NCBI GenBank assembly: GCA_040216735.1
Contig: JAVJOO010000001.1
Location: 124,001-188,000 of the forward strand
DNA: 64,000 bases
Direction: 5' to 3'
Source: Alphaproteobacteria bacterium
GTDB lineage: Bacteria > Pseudomonadota > Alphaproteobacteria > SHVP01
The stretch's first letter is position 1; the number at the start of each line of letters is the position of its first letter. Under the pieces are notes generated by a model. It was not told where the DNA came from, searched no databases, and was given only the letters and a program-made list of their open reading frames with translations. Made by a program: the position numbers and the translations under genes. Positions 54,453 to 63,398 of the stretch are shown here, in pieces.

Positions 54453-55062
54453 GATTGTTCGGCCGGTACCCCAGCCCCTCCAGCAAACTTGCGGTTTCAT
54501 AAAGCGGTAGGCCGACCACTGCGGAATAGCTCCCGTGGAGGGCAACGACGAAACGCCCGGCCAGGCCCTGCACAGCATAGCCGCCGGCCTTGCCGCGCCA
54601 CTCGTTTGAGGCGAGATAGCCGGCGATATCCTGGGCGCTCAAACGTTTAAAACGGATGCGGGTTTCCACCAGCCGGGCCGCGCGGCGGCCATCGGGCGCG
54701 ATCGCGACAACGGCGGTGAAGACCCGGTGCGCGGCACCCGACAGCAACGTCAGGCAAGCGCGGGCCTCGGCCTCGGTTTCGGTTTTCGGCAAAATGCGCC
54801 GCCCGCGCGCCACCACCGTATCGGCAGCAAGCACGAAGTCCCCGCGCGCGCCCGGGGCCACCGCCAGCGCCTTGGCGTTGGCCAAGCGCTGCGCGAGGTC
54901 GCGCGGCAGTTCGTTCTTGAGCGGGGTTTCGTCGACCTCGGCGGCCCGGACCACGTCCGGGACCAAGCCGATTTGCGCCAATAGATCGCGCCGGCGCGGC
55001 GAGGCAGAGGCAAGAACCAGCGCGGGCGCCGGGTCTTGCTGGGGTGCCGCGGCCGCGGTCAC
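54445..55062 (-). CDS. maf: Maf nucleotide pyrophosphatase
   Basis: A 205-residue Maf protein that hydrolyses nucleoside triphosphates such as dTTP, UTP or modified NTPs, limiting their use in DNA or RNA. Signatures: [18 protein letters not shown] near residue 15, DETPLKNE near residue 44, [12 protein letters not shown] near residue 77 and [18 protein letters not shown] near residue 155. It lies between infA and rng, as usual in this group. Confidence 0.92.
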   Translation of the reverse strand: MTAAAAPQQDPAPALVLASASPRRRDLLAQIGLVPDVVRAAEVDETPLKNELPRDLAQRLANAKALAVAPGARGDFVLAADTVVARGRRILPKTETEAEARACLTLLSGAAHRVFTAVVAIAPDGRRAARLVETRIRFKRLSAQDIAGYLASNEWRGKAGGYAVQGLAGRFVVALHGSYSAVVGLPLYETASLLEGLGYRPNNHG

Positions 55063-55074
55063 GGACGGGCGATC

Positions 55075-55293
55075 CTACTTGTAACGGAACGTGATGCGGC
55101 CCTTGGTCAAATCGTAGGGGGTCATCTCGACCAGGACCTTGTCGCCGGCAAGCACGCGAATTCGATTCTTCCGCATTTTCCCCGAGGTGTGCGCGAGAAC
55201 TTCGTGCTCGTTCTCCAGCTTCACACGGAACATGGCGTTGGGGAGGATTTCCTCCACGGTGCCGTTCAACTCGAGCATTTCTTCCTTAGCCAT
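55075..55293 (-). CDS. infA: Translation initiation factor IF-1
   Basis: A 72-residue OB-fold protein: [19 protein letters not shown] at the start, then [20 protein letters not shown], the strongly conserved core. It is the usual single-domain IF-1. The open frame to 55542 is spurious. Next to maf. Confidence 0.95.
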   Translation of the reverse strand: MAKEEMLELNGTVEEILPNAMFRVKLENEHEVLAHTSGKMRKNRIRVLAGDKVLVEMTPYDLTKGRITFRYK

Positions 55294-55459
55294 TAAGTCT
55301 CCATTCCAGGGCTTGGGTGCCCCATAAAGTCGTGCCGGACCCTGGAAATCAAGCGAATTTCCGCGCAAATCCCGGAATCCCGGACACGGCAGGCAATGCG
55401 CCGCGAATCGCGCGCGTTTCGCATCCCACGGCGCGGCACTGCGCGACACGCGGCGGCGC

Positions 55460-56341
55460 TCATCCGCGCAATGCGGCGCCCAAGCGTTCGGCGAGGAAGT
55501 CGTAAACCCGGCGCACCCGCGGATTGGTACGCAGACCCGCATGCGCGGTCAGCCAGACCGGCAGCGGCGGGATCGCGAAGTCCGGCAACACGCGCATGAC
55601 CTTGGGCTCGGCGTCACCGACCCGCGCCTGGCTGAACCCGATCCCGGCCCCCGCCACCACGAGCCGCCAATAGGCGACTTGGTCGTCACACCGCACGGCA
55701 AAGAAATGTCGATCGACGGGCGCACCGGCGGCGCGGAACCCGCGCAGGATTTGATCGGACCGGTCGTAGCCGACGATATCGTGGGTCAGCAACTCGTCCA
55801 TCGTGCGCGGTTCGCCCCGGCGCGCGACATAGGCCGTGGCGGCGTAAAGCCCGAGCGCCATATCGCCAACCTTACGGGTGATGACGTCGGCCTGTTCGGG
55901 CCGGTACATCCGCACCGCGATATCGGCCTCGCGTTGCAGCAAGTTCTCGGTCGCGTCCGAGGCGACCAGTTCAATCTCGATTTCGGGATGGACAACACGC
56001 AGCGCGGCAATCATCTCGGGCAAGGTGAAGTTGGCGACAAAGACGCTCGCGGTCACCCGCACGGTGCCGGCCAGTGCATCGGCCCGCCCCGCCGCCGACA
56101 GGGCAAAGCGGTCCGCCGCCGCCGCCATCGCCCGGCCATGCTCCAACAGTTCCGCGCCGGTCTCGGTCGGGTCCAACCCGCGCGCGCCGCGCTGGAACAG
56201 CCGCACCCCCAGATCGTCCTCCAGCGCCCGGATATAGCGACCCACCGTGGGCTGGCTCATCCCCAGGGTGCGCCCGGCCGCCGACAACGAGCCCTGGGCG
56301 GCAACCTCGACAAAAACCCGCATTTGCGCCCAATCCGGCAT
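55460..56341 (-). CDS. LysR-family transcriptional regulator
   Basis: A 293-residue LysR-type regulator. The N-terminal winged helix includes [35 protein letters not shown] at residues 7-41; the effector domain starts near residue 90 ([12 protein letters not shown]). It is divergent from a Rossmann-fold gene, the usual arrangement for a regulator and its target. The effector is unknown. Confidence 0.9.
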   Translation of the reverse strand: MPDWAQMRVFVEVAAQGSLSAAGRTLGMSQPTVGRYIRALEDDLGVRLFQRGARGLDPTETGAELLEHGRAMAAAADRFALSAAGRADALAGTVRVTASVFVANFTLPEMIAALRVVHPEIEIELVASDATENLLQREADIAVRMYRPEQADVITRKVGDMALGLYAATAYVARRGEPRTMDELLTHDIVGYDRSDQILRGFRAAGAPVDRHFFAVRCDDQVAYWRLVVAGAGIGFSQARVGDAEPKVMRVLPDFAIPPLPVWLTAHAGLRTNPRVRRVYDFLAERLGAALRG

Positions 56342-56389
56342 CCTGGTTCGCTCATTTTTGAATATCTATTCTTCAATAATAGGGAATAT

Positions 56390-56407
56390 TCATTCATCAG
56401 TGAATGA
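56390..56407. promoter_or_regulatory. Candidate LysR operator
   Basis: TCATTCA and TGAATGA flank TCAG: a perfect 7-base dyad in the gap between divergent lysR and the Rossmann-fold gene. It also fits a T-N11-A pattern (ATTCA-TCAG-TGAAT). Confidence 0.5.
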
Positions 56408-56442
56408 CCAGATTACCGGGGAGCCACCCATAGGAGGACACC

Positions 56443-57435
56443 ATGGTTACCCAGACACCGCACCAAACAACCCGCACCGTTTTGATTCTTGGCGCCACCG
56501 GCCGGTTGGGCCGCGCGGCGGTGAGCGCGTTCCATGACGCGGGCTGGCAGGTCCGCGCCTTCGTCCGCCCGGGCCGGCCGCTCGACATCCCGCCAGCGGT
56601 GCGCCGGATCGAGGGCGACGCCTTCGATGCCGCCGCCGTCACCGCCGCGGCGCGCGGCAGCCAAATCATCGTCCATGCCCTCAACCCGCCCTACCCGGCG
56701 TGGCGCACAGACCTGCCCAAACAAACCGCAAGCGTGCTCGCCGCCGCCAAGGCGTCGGGGGCGACCGTGATGATCCCCGGCAACGTCTACAACTACGGTG
56801 CGGCGATGCCCGCGGTGCTGCGCGAAGACACCCCCCACCGCCCGACCACGCGCAAAGGTGCCCTGCGCGAAGACATGGAAAACGCCTTCCGCGCCGCCGC
56901 CGCCGAGGGCGTCGCGACCGTGATCCTGCGCGCGGGCGACTTCATCGAGGCGGCACAGACCGGCAACTGGTTCGACCGTTTCATCGCCGCCAATGTCGCG
57001 CGCGGCGTCACGGTCTACCCCGGTCCGCGCGACCGCGCCCATGCCTGGGCCTACCTGCCCGACCTGGCCCGCGCGATGGTGGCCTTGGCCGAGCGCTCGA
57101 CCCCAGCGGGCGGGTTCGAAACCTTCAACTTCGAAGGCTACACGATGAGCGGCAACGAACTGGTCGCCGCCCTTGAGGCCGCGAGCGGTCGATCGCTTAA
57201 AGTGCGCGGCGTCCCCTGGGCCGTCATGCGCCTGATCGCCCCATTCGCCCCGATGATCCGCGAGGTCCTGGAAATGCGCTACCTGTGGCAGGTGCCCCAC
57301 GCCCTCGACAGCACCAAACTCCGCGCGGCGATCCCGGATTTCAAGCCGACCCCGCTGGCCGCGTGTCTGCGGGACGTTCTGCCCGCGACGGGCGGGCAAC
57401 CGGCGCCTGCGCAGGGCGCCGCCGCAACGGCCTAA
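56443..57435 (+). CDS. NAD(P)-binding Rossmann-fold protein (extended SDR/NmrA-like)
   Basis: A 330-residue protein with a glycine-rich dinucleotide motif at the start (VLILGATGRLGRAAV, G-x-T-G-x-x-G) and a P-G-N-V-YNYG segment near residue 112 where SDR proteins keep the YxxxK region. It may be a nucleoside-diphosphate-sugar epimerase-like enzyme or a redox sensor. Likely target of the divergent LysR regulator. GGAGG stands before the ATG. Confidence 0.85.
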   Translation: MVTQTPHQTTRTVLILGATGRLGRAAVSAFHDAGWQVRAFVRPGRPLDIPPAVRRIEGDAFDAAAVTAAARGSQIIVHALNPPYPAWRTDLPKQTASVLAAAKASGATVMIPGNVYNYGAAMPAVLREDTPHRPTTRKGALREDMENAFRAAAAEGVATVILRAGDFIEAAQTGNWFDRFIAANVARGVTVYPGPRDRAHAWAYLPDLARAMVALAERSTPAGGFETFNFEGYTMSGNELVAALEAASGRSLKVRGVPWAVMRLIAPFAPMIREVLEMRYLWQVPHALDSTKLRAAIPDFKPTPLAACLRDVLPATGGQPAPAQGAAATA

Positions 57436-57630
57436 GCCTTACAGCGCCCCTCCCCTGGGCCGCCATCGCGCCGCGGCGGCCCGGCGGTTGGGCCAACGAT
57501 TTGATCCATCGCATCGATTCCCGGCGCGGGCCGCGTGCATGCTCGGTCTCGAACAGACCGGCATGGCACCGCCCGCGACCGCTCAAAGCCCGCTCGGCGC
57601 CGAACCGCCCTGGCAAGGAAAGGCCGCGAT

Positions 57631-58302
57631 ATGGAAATCGGACTGCAAGGTGTTCTGATCTTTTTTCACGTCCTGCTATTCGGCTACTGGCTCGGTGCCG
57701 ACCTCGGCGTGTTCTTCTGCGACAGCCAGCTCACGCGCGCCGATCTGTCGCTCGACGAGCGGCTGCGCGTGCGCAAGATCCGCCGCAAGATCGACATCGC
57801 GCCGCGCACCTGCGTCGCCCTAATCTTACCGCTCGGCTTTACGATGGCGGTGCAGTGGGGCTCGCCGGTCGATGGCTGGTGGCTCGTCCTGATCTGGGCG
57901 GTGTGCATCGCATGGCTAGCGATGTTGGTGGCCGACCGGCTTACCGCCGACAAACCGATTGGGCCGCTGGTTCACAAGATCGACCGCTGGCTGTGGTACA
58001 CGGCCGCCGCCACGACCCTGGCGCTCGGCGCCTATTCGCTCGCTACTGGCGCGCCTTTCGCCGAAGCCTGGATCTCGACCAAGGTGCTGCTCTACGGATT
58101 CATGATCCTCAGCGCAATCTGGATTACCCGGGCCGCCGACCGCTGGCCGCCGATCTTCGCGATGGTCCGCGCCGGCGGCGAAGAAGCCGTGCGCGGCGAG
58201 ATCCTGATGAAGAAGAACCGCCTCAACTGCGGTAGCGCGGCGGGCACTCTGTGGGTGATCGTCCTGCTGATCGCTTTCGTCGGCGCGACCAAGCCGTTCT
58301 AG
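57631..58302 (+). CDS. Integral membrane protein of unknown function
   Basis: A 223-residue protein with about five to six hydrophobic helices and a soluble basic loop (RLRVRKIRRKID near residue 48). It begins FFHVLLFGYWLGADLGVFFC; a histidine (H11) in the first helix and others could bind haem, but I do not recognise the family. GGAAAGG is upstream of the ATG at 57631; the frame open from 57535 has no ribosome site. Confidence 0.7.
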   Translation: MEIGLQGVLIFFHVLLFGYWLGADLGVFFCDSQLTRADLSLDERLRVRKIRRKIDIAPRTCVALILPLGFTMAVQWGSPVDGWWLVLIWAVCIAWLAMLVADRLTADKPIGPLVHKIDRWLWYTAAATTLALGAYSLATGAPFAEAWISTKVLLYGFMILSAIWITRAADRWPPIFAMVRAGGEEAVRGEILMKKNRLNCGSAAGTLWVIVLLIAFVGATKPF

Positions 58303-58361
58303 TCAGATCGACGTTGTAACTGTTCTTGCCTAAGCAAGCTTTCGCCGCCGAATAGTCGCCC

Positions 58362-58808
58362 CTAACTCCCCCCGCCGGCGGTGGGGGCGCCGAAGCGTTC
58401 CAGTATCTTGGCCTGCAGGAAGTCCCGCACGTCGCGGTAGGCGGCGATCATCTGGTCGCGTTTGCCCTGGACGAAGGTCGCATCGAAGGTGTGCCAGAAC
58501 TCCAGCTCGCAGGCCATCGTCCGGGTCATCTCGACCGCCGAATGCTGGGCCTCGGGCGATAGCGAGACGACGATGTCGAAGGACGAATCCTCCAGCTCGT
58601 CGAACGCCTTGGGCTTGTGCTTGGCGATGTCGATGCCGATTTCGGCCATCACCGTCACCGCGAAGGGATCGACCTCGGCCGGGCGCACGCCCACCGAATC
58701 GACATACACGCGATTGCCGAAATAATGCTTCATCAAACCCTCGGCCATCGGCGAGCGCACCGCGTTCATGGTGCAGGCAAACAGGATCGAACCCGGCAAA
58801 TCGCTCAT
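58362..58808 (-). CDS. Low-molecular-weight phosphatase / arsenate-reductase-like protein
   Basis: A 148-residue protein of the LMW protein tyrosine phosphatase fold. The P-loop C-x5-R is C12 to R18 (CTMNAVRS), the N-x-x-R-S form of this branch. A D-P-x-A region (VDPFAVTVM near residue 47) follows the pattern of the family. Often annotated as arsenate reductase; in this chromosomal setting (next to UPF0262) it is more likely a phosphatase. Starts 5 bases after the UPF0262 stop. Confidence 0.85.
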   Translation of the reverse strand: MSDLPGSILFACTMNAVRSPMAEGLMKHYFGNRVYVDSVGVRPAEVDPFAVTVMAEIGIDIAKHKPKAFDELEDSSFDIVVSLSPEAQHSAVEMTRTMACELEFWHTFDATFVQGKRDQMIAAYRDVRDFLQAKILERFGAPTAGGGS

Positions 58809-58813
58809 CGGGT

Positions 58814-59287
58814 CTAGCGCAGGTGAAGGACGCAAAGCAGCGTGAACAGGCGCCGCGCCGTGTTGTCGTCGAGCGCGACCTTGCCGGTCAGGCGTTCGCG
58901 CAACAGGTCCGAACCCTCGTTGTGCAAGCCCCGCCGCGCCATGTCGATCGATTCGATGCGCGAGGGCATCGCGTGTTTGATCGCGTCGTAATAGCTTTCG
59001 CAAATCTGCCAATAGTCTTTGACGATCTTGCGGAACGGCGACAGCGACAAACCGATCGCCACCACCGGGCTAGCGTCCTCGGTGCGCACATCGAAGACCA
59101 AGCGGTTGTCCTCGATCGACAACTGCAGCGCGTAGGGCCCCTGCGGCGCGCGCCCCTCCAGTTCGAACGTGTTGTCCTCGATCAAGTCGAAGATCGCCAC
59201 CTTGCGTTCGCGCTCGATCTCGGGGCCACGGCGCGCCACGGTGCGGTCGTCCAGCGTCACCGATACGATCCGGTCGGCGTCGCTCAT
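58814..59287 (-). CDS. UPF0262 family protein
   Basis: A 157-residue protein matching UPF0262, an alphaproteobacterial family of unknown function: IVSVTLDD near residue 7, RERKVAIFDLIEDN near residue 26, FDVRTED near residue 65, and SPFRKIVKDYWQICESYYDAI near residue 82. It is coupled to the LMW phosphatase gene downstream, as in related genomes. Confidence 0.9.
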   Translation of the reverse strand: MSDADRIVSVTLDDRTVARRGPEIERERKVAIFDLIEDNTFELEGRAPQGPYALQLSIEDNRLVFDVRTEDASPVVAIGLSLSPFRKIVKDYWQICESYYDAIKHAMPSRIESIDMARRGLHNEGSDLLRERLTGKVALDDNTARRLFTLLCVLHLR

Positions 59288-59297
59288 GGCGCGGCGC

Positions 59298-59504
59298 TCA
59301 CGCCAGCACGATCTTCTTCGCTTGGGCGGGCAGGAATTCGGTATGGCAATGGTTACAGTGCAACTGGACCGTACCGCGGCTGACGATGTCCTCGGTGGCG
59401 TGGAACCAGCCCTCGCAGGCCGCGCACTGCACCCACGACGTATTGCCGCGTTTCTCGCCGGCCGGCGAATGCGCCCGCAAGCGGGTGATGTTGTCCTCGT
59501 TCAT
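59298..59504 (-). CDS. Small zinc-ribbon protein
   Basis: A 68-residue protein with two CxxC motifs (QCAACEGW and HCNHCHTEF) that should bind one zinc ion. It begins 10 bases upstream of UPF0262 on the same strand. Function unknown. Confidence 0.75.
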   Translation of the reverse strand: MNEDNITRLRAHSPAGEKRGNTSWVQCAACEGWFHATEDIVSRGTVQLHCNHCHTEFLPAQAKKIVLA

Positions 59505-59526
59505 CGCGCTCCCCTTGGCCCCAAGC

Positions 59527-60942
59527 CTAAAGCCCGGGCCAGCCTTTTGTGTCCAATCCGATCAGCCGCGCCAGCGCCGCATCCAAAGCAGCCGCACCGA
59601 CGGAATTGCGCGGGGCCACCGGGCGCGGCGCGCCCGGCACCTCGGAGGGCGCCAGGGTTGCATCGATCCCCGCCTTTTGCACCGTCTTGGCGCCGCGCGC
59701 CAGCGACGGGTCCATCAACGAGCCCTGCAGCCCCGAAGCGGTAATCACGTCGCGCTCCCATTGCACCCGGGTGGCCAGCGCAAACATGATGTCGCTGTCC
59801 GAGAACAGATCGATATCGTCGTCCACCGCGATGATCGCTTTGGTGCGCCGGTAGGCCAGCGCTGCCATCAACGCATCGCGCACCTCGCCGATCCCAGGAT
59901 TGGCGAACGATACATAGGCATGGAAGCGGCGGCCCGAAACCGGCACGTGGACCCGGCGCACCGACGGCGCGATCGGCTTCATCATGCCGTAGATCTTGCC
60001 CTCCATGACCATGTTGTCGGGCACCAGCATGTCGGCGTGACCCGAACCATAATCGTGATAGATCGCGTTCTCGCGCCGGGTGATGCAGGTCACCTCGCAC
60101 ACCGGCGCGGCGACCTGCGCGCCCATATAGCCGGTGTATTCGCCGAACGGCCCGTCGGCCTCCCACACATTGGCGGGCGCCCAGCCCTCGATCACGATCT
60201 CGGCGTCGGCCGGGACCATGATCTTGTCGCCGTGCGTGATGCTGGGCACCAGCCGCAGGGGCTCGCCCAACAAACCGCCGCAGGCCGACCAGTGGCTCTC
60301 GGGATAGGACAGCTTGGCCTGGGTGCCGAGCAGGACCTTGGGGTGATGGCCGATCCAGAACGCCACCGGGCAGGCCTCGCCCTTGCCCCAGAACTTTCGC
60401 AGGTTCCGCGTGTTGTGCGACGCGGGGTAGGGGTAATAAGACATCCGCCGCGGCGCCTTGACCCAACAGCGCTGGATCGCCGTGTTGTCGACCCCGGTAT
60501 CGGGATCGTAGGTCGTCGCATGGGCCGACGTCAGATACGGACCGGGGTCGAGCGCGTGCTGGGTCAGCACCGGCAGGTCGAGCAGGTTGGCGTCCGTGCC
60601 CTCAAGCACGACCTGTTGCACCGGCGCGGCGTCGCGCCCGACGCTCACCGGCGCGATCGGGTTGGCGGTGCGCTGGGCATAGGTCGCGGCGAAGTCGCGG
60701 TGATCCTGGACGCCCAGCGCACGCGCCGTCAGCTCGCGGCTGGCCGTCAGGTTACATACGACCGGCATGGGATTGATCTTGCCGTCGGCACCGCGGGGTT
60801 CGCGGATTTCGATCACCGGATACTGCTGGCGGGCATCCAACGCCTGTTGCAGCGCGGTAATCTCCTGCACCAGCGACACCGGTCCCTCGGGCCGCCACAC
60901 ATGGGCCGATTCGTCGTTCAAAAAAGTGCGCAGATCGCTCAT
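59527..60942 (-). CDS. UbiD family decarboxylase
   Basis: A 471-residue UbiD-type (de)carboxylase that uses prenylated FMN to act on unsaturated or aromatic acids. Seen: PMPVVCNLTASRELTARALG near residue 60, the PVAFWIGHHPKVLLGTQ segment near residue 200, and the E-containing strand region AEIVIEGWAP near residue 260 (GPFGEYTGYMG follows). The ATG at 60942 (SDLRTFL) starts family sequence. It is divergent from the amidohydrolase gene with a 169-base gap; the cluster suggests turnover of an aromatic or heterocyclic acid. Confidence 0.85.
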   Translation of the reverse strand: MSDLRTFLNDESAHVWRPEGPVSLVQEITALQQALDARQQYPVIEIREPRGADGKINPMPVVCNLTASRELTARALGVQDHRDFAATYAQRTANPIAPVSVGRDAAPVQQVVLEGTDANLLDLPVLTQHALDPGPYLTSAHATTYDPDTGVDNTAIQRCWVKAPRRMSYYPYPASHNTRNLRKFWGKGEACPVAFWIGHHPKVLLGTQAKLSYPESHWSACGGLLGEPLRLVPSITHGDKIMVPADAEIVIEGWAPANVWEADGPFGEYTGYMGAQVAAPVCEVTCITRRENAIYHDYGSGHADMLVPDNMVMEGKIYGMMKPIAPSVRRVHVPVSGRRFHAYVSFANPGIGEVRDALMAALAYRRTKAIIAVDDDIDLFSDSDIMFALATRVQWERDVITASGLQGSLMDPSLARGAKTVQKAGIDATLAPSEVPGAPRPVAPRNSVGAAALDAALARLIGLDTKGWPGL

Positions 60943-61111
60943 CGGCCCAACCGTCGGTAAAACAGGCCGCATTCTGTCATACGGGCCCGCCAGGGCAAGC
61001 CGCCGGTTACGTTGCTTGACCCCAGGTCAGTCGATAGATTGTTCCCCGAGAATTTTAGAAAAGCGTCCGGCGTCCGGCCCAAATCCGGCGCCCACCGGAG
61101 AAGGGGAGCAC

Positions 61112-62101
61112 ATGTCCGGCCATATCGATATCGTCTGCAATCTCTACACGCCGCTCGAAGTCCGCAACGATCAAACCGGGATCGACAACCACTTCAAGAA
61201 ACAGGTCCGGATGAGCCCCAAGATGCGCAAGGGCATCGGCGTTCCGGAATACCTGCGGATGATGGATGAAGCCGGTATCGAACACGCCCTCCTCATCGCC
61301 ACCCGCGCCGGCGACATGAACGTCAAAGGCTCGTTCCATATTTCCTACGAGCGGGTCCACAAGGTCTGCCAGCAATACCCCGATCGCTTCTCCGGGCTGG
61401 CCGGGGTCGACCCGACCCTGGGCATGAAACAGCTCGCCGAACTTGAATATGCCGTCAAGGAACTTGGCTTCGTCGGCGCCCACTACTACCCCCATTGGTT
61501 CGACCTGCCGCCCGATCACGGCTACGTCTTTCCGATCTACGCCAAGTGCATCGAACTCGACATCCCGATCATGATGCAGGTCGGCCACAACCTGGTGTAC
61601 CAACGCGACCGGCGGCTGCCCTCGGTGGGCCGCCCGATCACGCTGGACCGGGTGTCCATTCTTTACCCGGAACTGCGCTTGCTCGGCATTCACCTCGGCG
61701 TGCCATGGACCGACGAGATGATCTCGATGGCCTGGAAGCACGAGAACATCTTCATCGGCGGCGACGCCTATGCGCCCAAGCACTGGCCCAAGCAAATGGT
61801 CCACTACGCCAACTCCTACGGTTCCCACAAATTCCTGTTCGGGACCGACTGGCCGGTGATCGACCCGATCCGTGCGGTGCGCGAGGTCGGCGATCTGAAC
61901 TTCCGGCCCGACTCCTACCAAAAGATTATGCGCGACAATGCGATCCGCATTTTCAAACTCGACGAACGCTCCAAGATGAAATCGCTTCGCCGCCTCAGCG
62001 CGACGGTGCGCAAAGCAAAAGCGAAGCCGGCCAGCAAGGCGAAGCCTGCCACCACTAAGGCGAAGCCGGCCAAAAAGAGAGCGGCCGCCAAAAAGAGATA
62101 A
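61112..62101 (+). CDS. Amidohydrolase-2-like protein without the first HxH, with a lysine-rich tail
   Basis: A 329-residue TIM-barrel protein of the amidohydrolase-2 (ACMSD-like) family. Later ligand positions are kept: H in MQVGHN, H in LLGIHLG and D in FGTDWPV. At the N-terminus the usual D-x-H-x-H metal motif reads DIVCNLYTP, so both histidines are lost. About 30 residues at the C-terminus repeat lysine-alanine-proline (KAKPASKAKPATT..KKRAAAKKR), like histone H1 tails. The ATG follows GAAGGGGAG. First gene of an operon with two hydrolases and a ligase. Confidence 0.8.
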   Translation: MSGHIDIVCNLYTPLEVRNDQTGIDNHFKKQVRMSPKMRKGIGVPEYLRMMDEAGIEHALLIATRAGDMNVKGSFHISYERVHKVCQQYPDRFSGLAGVDPTLGMKQLAELEYAVKELGFVGAHYYPHWFDLPPDHGYVFPIYAKCIELDIPIMMQVGHNLVYQRDRRLPSVGRPITLDRVSILYPELRLLGIHLGVPWTDEMISMAWKHENIFIGGDAYAPKHWPKQMVHYANSYGSHKFLFGTDWPVIDPIRAVREVGDLNFRPDSYQKIMRDNAIRIFKLDERSKMKSLRRLSATVRKAKAKPASKAKPATTKAKPAKKRAAAKKR

Positions 62102-62126
62102 CCGAAACCTCACAGGGGAGGACACG

Positions 62127-62756
62127 ATGACGATCGAACTGGCCAAAGAGAACTGCGCGCTCATCGTCGTAGACATGCAGAACGGCTTTCTCGACCCCAA
62201 GGGTTCGATGGCCCAACTCGGCTTTGCGTCGGACAAACTGGCCGCGGCCTCGCCCGGCGTGCAGCGGTTGGTCGCCGGCGCCCGCAAGGCCGACGTGCCA
62301 GTGTTCTGGACCCGCTACGTCTACGAACCCGACTTCCGCGACGGCGGCGTGCAGCTCGAAGAGATCATGCCAATGCTCAAGGACGTCAACCTGTGCGTCA
62401 ACGGCACCTGGGACGCCGAGATCCACCCCGACATGAAACCCGAACCGGGCGACGTCATCATCGACAAGAACCGGCCCAGTTCGTTCTACGCCACCCGGCT
62501 CGAGTCCTATTTGCGGGCGCAGGGGATCGAGAACATCGTCGTGTGCGGCGTGACCACCAACATCTGCGTCGAAACCACTGTGCGCGACGCCGCCCAACGC
62601 GACTTCCGTACCTTCGTGGTGCGCGACGCGGTGGGCGAGGTCGACGACTTCCGCGGCCAGACCGCGCTAAAGGCGATGGAATATCTGTTCGCGCGGGTGA
62701 TGAACGTCAACGACGTGCTCGACGAATGGGGTGTCGAGCTGAGCAACGCGGCCTAG
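62127..62756 (+). CDS. Isochorismatase-like cysteine hydrolase (copy 1)
   Basis: A 209-residue cysteine hydrolase of the isochorismatase superfamily with the D-K-C triad at D16 (VVDMQNG), K114 (DKNRPSS) and C147 (TTNICVETT). Members cleave amides such as nicotinamide, N-carbamoyl compounds, biuret or ureidoacrylate. The downstream gene is a same-length paralogue 12 bases later. Confidence 0.9.
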   Translation: MTIELAKENCALIVVDMQNGFLDPKGSMAQLGFASDKLAAASPGVQRLVAGARKADVPVFWTRYVYEPDFRDGGVQLEEIMPMLKDVNLCVNGTWDAEIHPDMKPEPGDVIIDKNRPSSFYATRLESYLRAQGIENIVVCGVTTNICVETTVRDAAQRDFRTFVVRDAVGEVDDFRGQTALKAMEYLFARVMNVNDVLDEWGVELSNAA

Positions 62757-62768
62757 GGGAGAAATACA

Positions 62769-63398
62769 ATGACAATGGAATTGGGCCGCGACAAAACCGC
62801 CCTGATCGTCGTCGACATGCAAAACAGCTACTGCCGCGCCGGCGGCCGGATGGAAAAGCTGGGCTTCCCCTATGAACGCCTTGCCGCCGCCGAACCCGGC
62901 TGCAAGGACATGGTCGCCGCGGCGCGCCAAGCCGGCGTGCCGGTGATCTACACCCAGTACGTCTATCAGCCCGACTTCAAGGACGGCGGTTTCGTGGTCA
63001 ACGAAATCATGCCCAGTCTCAAGGATGTGGGCCTGTGCGCGCTCGGTACTTGGGATGCCGAGATCCTCGAAACGCTGAAGCCCCAACCGGGCGAGATGGT
63101 GATTCAGAAAAACCGCCCCAGCGCCTTTTATTCGACCCAACTCGAATCGGTGCTGGCGGCGATGAAGATCAAAAGCCTCGTGTTTTGCGGCGTCACCACC
63201 AACATGTGCGTCGAAACCACGGTGCGCGACGCCTCGCAGCGCGACTTCCGCTGCTTCGTGGTCAGCGATGCCGTCGGCGAGGTCGAGGACGACCGCGCCG
63301 AGGTGGCGCTCATGACGATGGGCTTTTTCTTCGCCCGCGTCCTGACCAAGCAAGAGGTTTTCGATTCCTGGAAGGTCGAACTCAGCAATGTCGCCTGA
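62769..63398 (+). CDS. Isochorismatase-like cysteine hydrolase (copy 2)
   Basis: A 209-residue paralogue of the preceding gene with no gaps in alignment; triad D16, K114 and C147 (TTNMCVETT) is intact. Many core positions (VYQPDFKDGG, GTWDAEI, VETTVRDA) are shared, while the substrate loops differ. It could be a homologous subunit or an enzyme for a related amide. Overlaps the next gene by 11 bases. Confidence 0.9.
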   Translation: MTMELGRDKTALIVVDMQNSYCRAGGRMEKLGFPYERLAAAEPGCKDMVAAARQAGVPVIYTQYVYQPDFKDGGFVVNEIMPSLKDVGLCALGTWDAEILETLKPQPGEMVIQKNRPSAFYSTQLESVLAAMKIKSLVFCGVTTNMCVETTVRDASQRDFRCFVVSDAVGEVEDDRAEVALMTMGFFFARVLTKQEVFDSWKVELSNVA

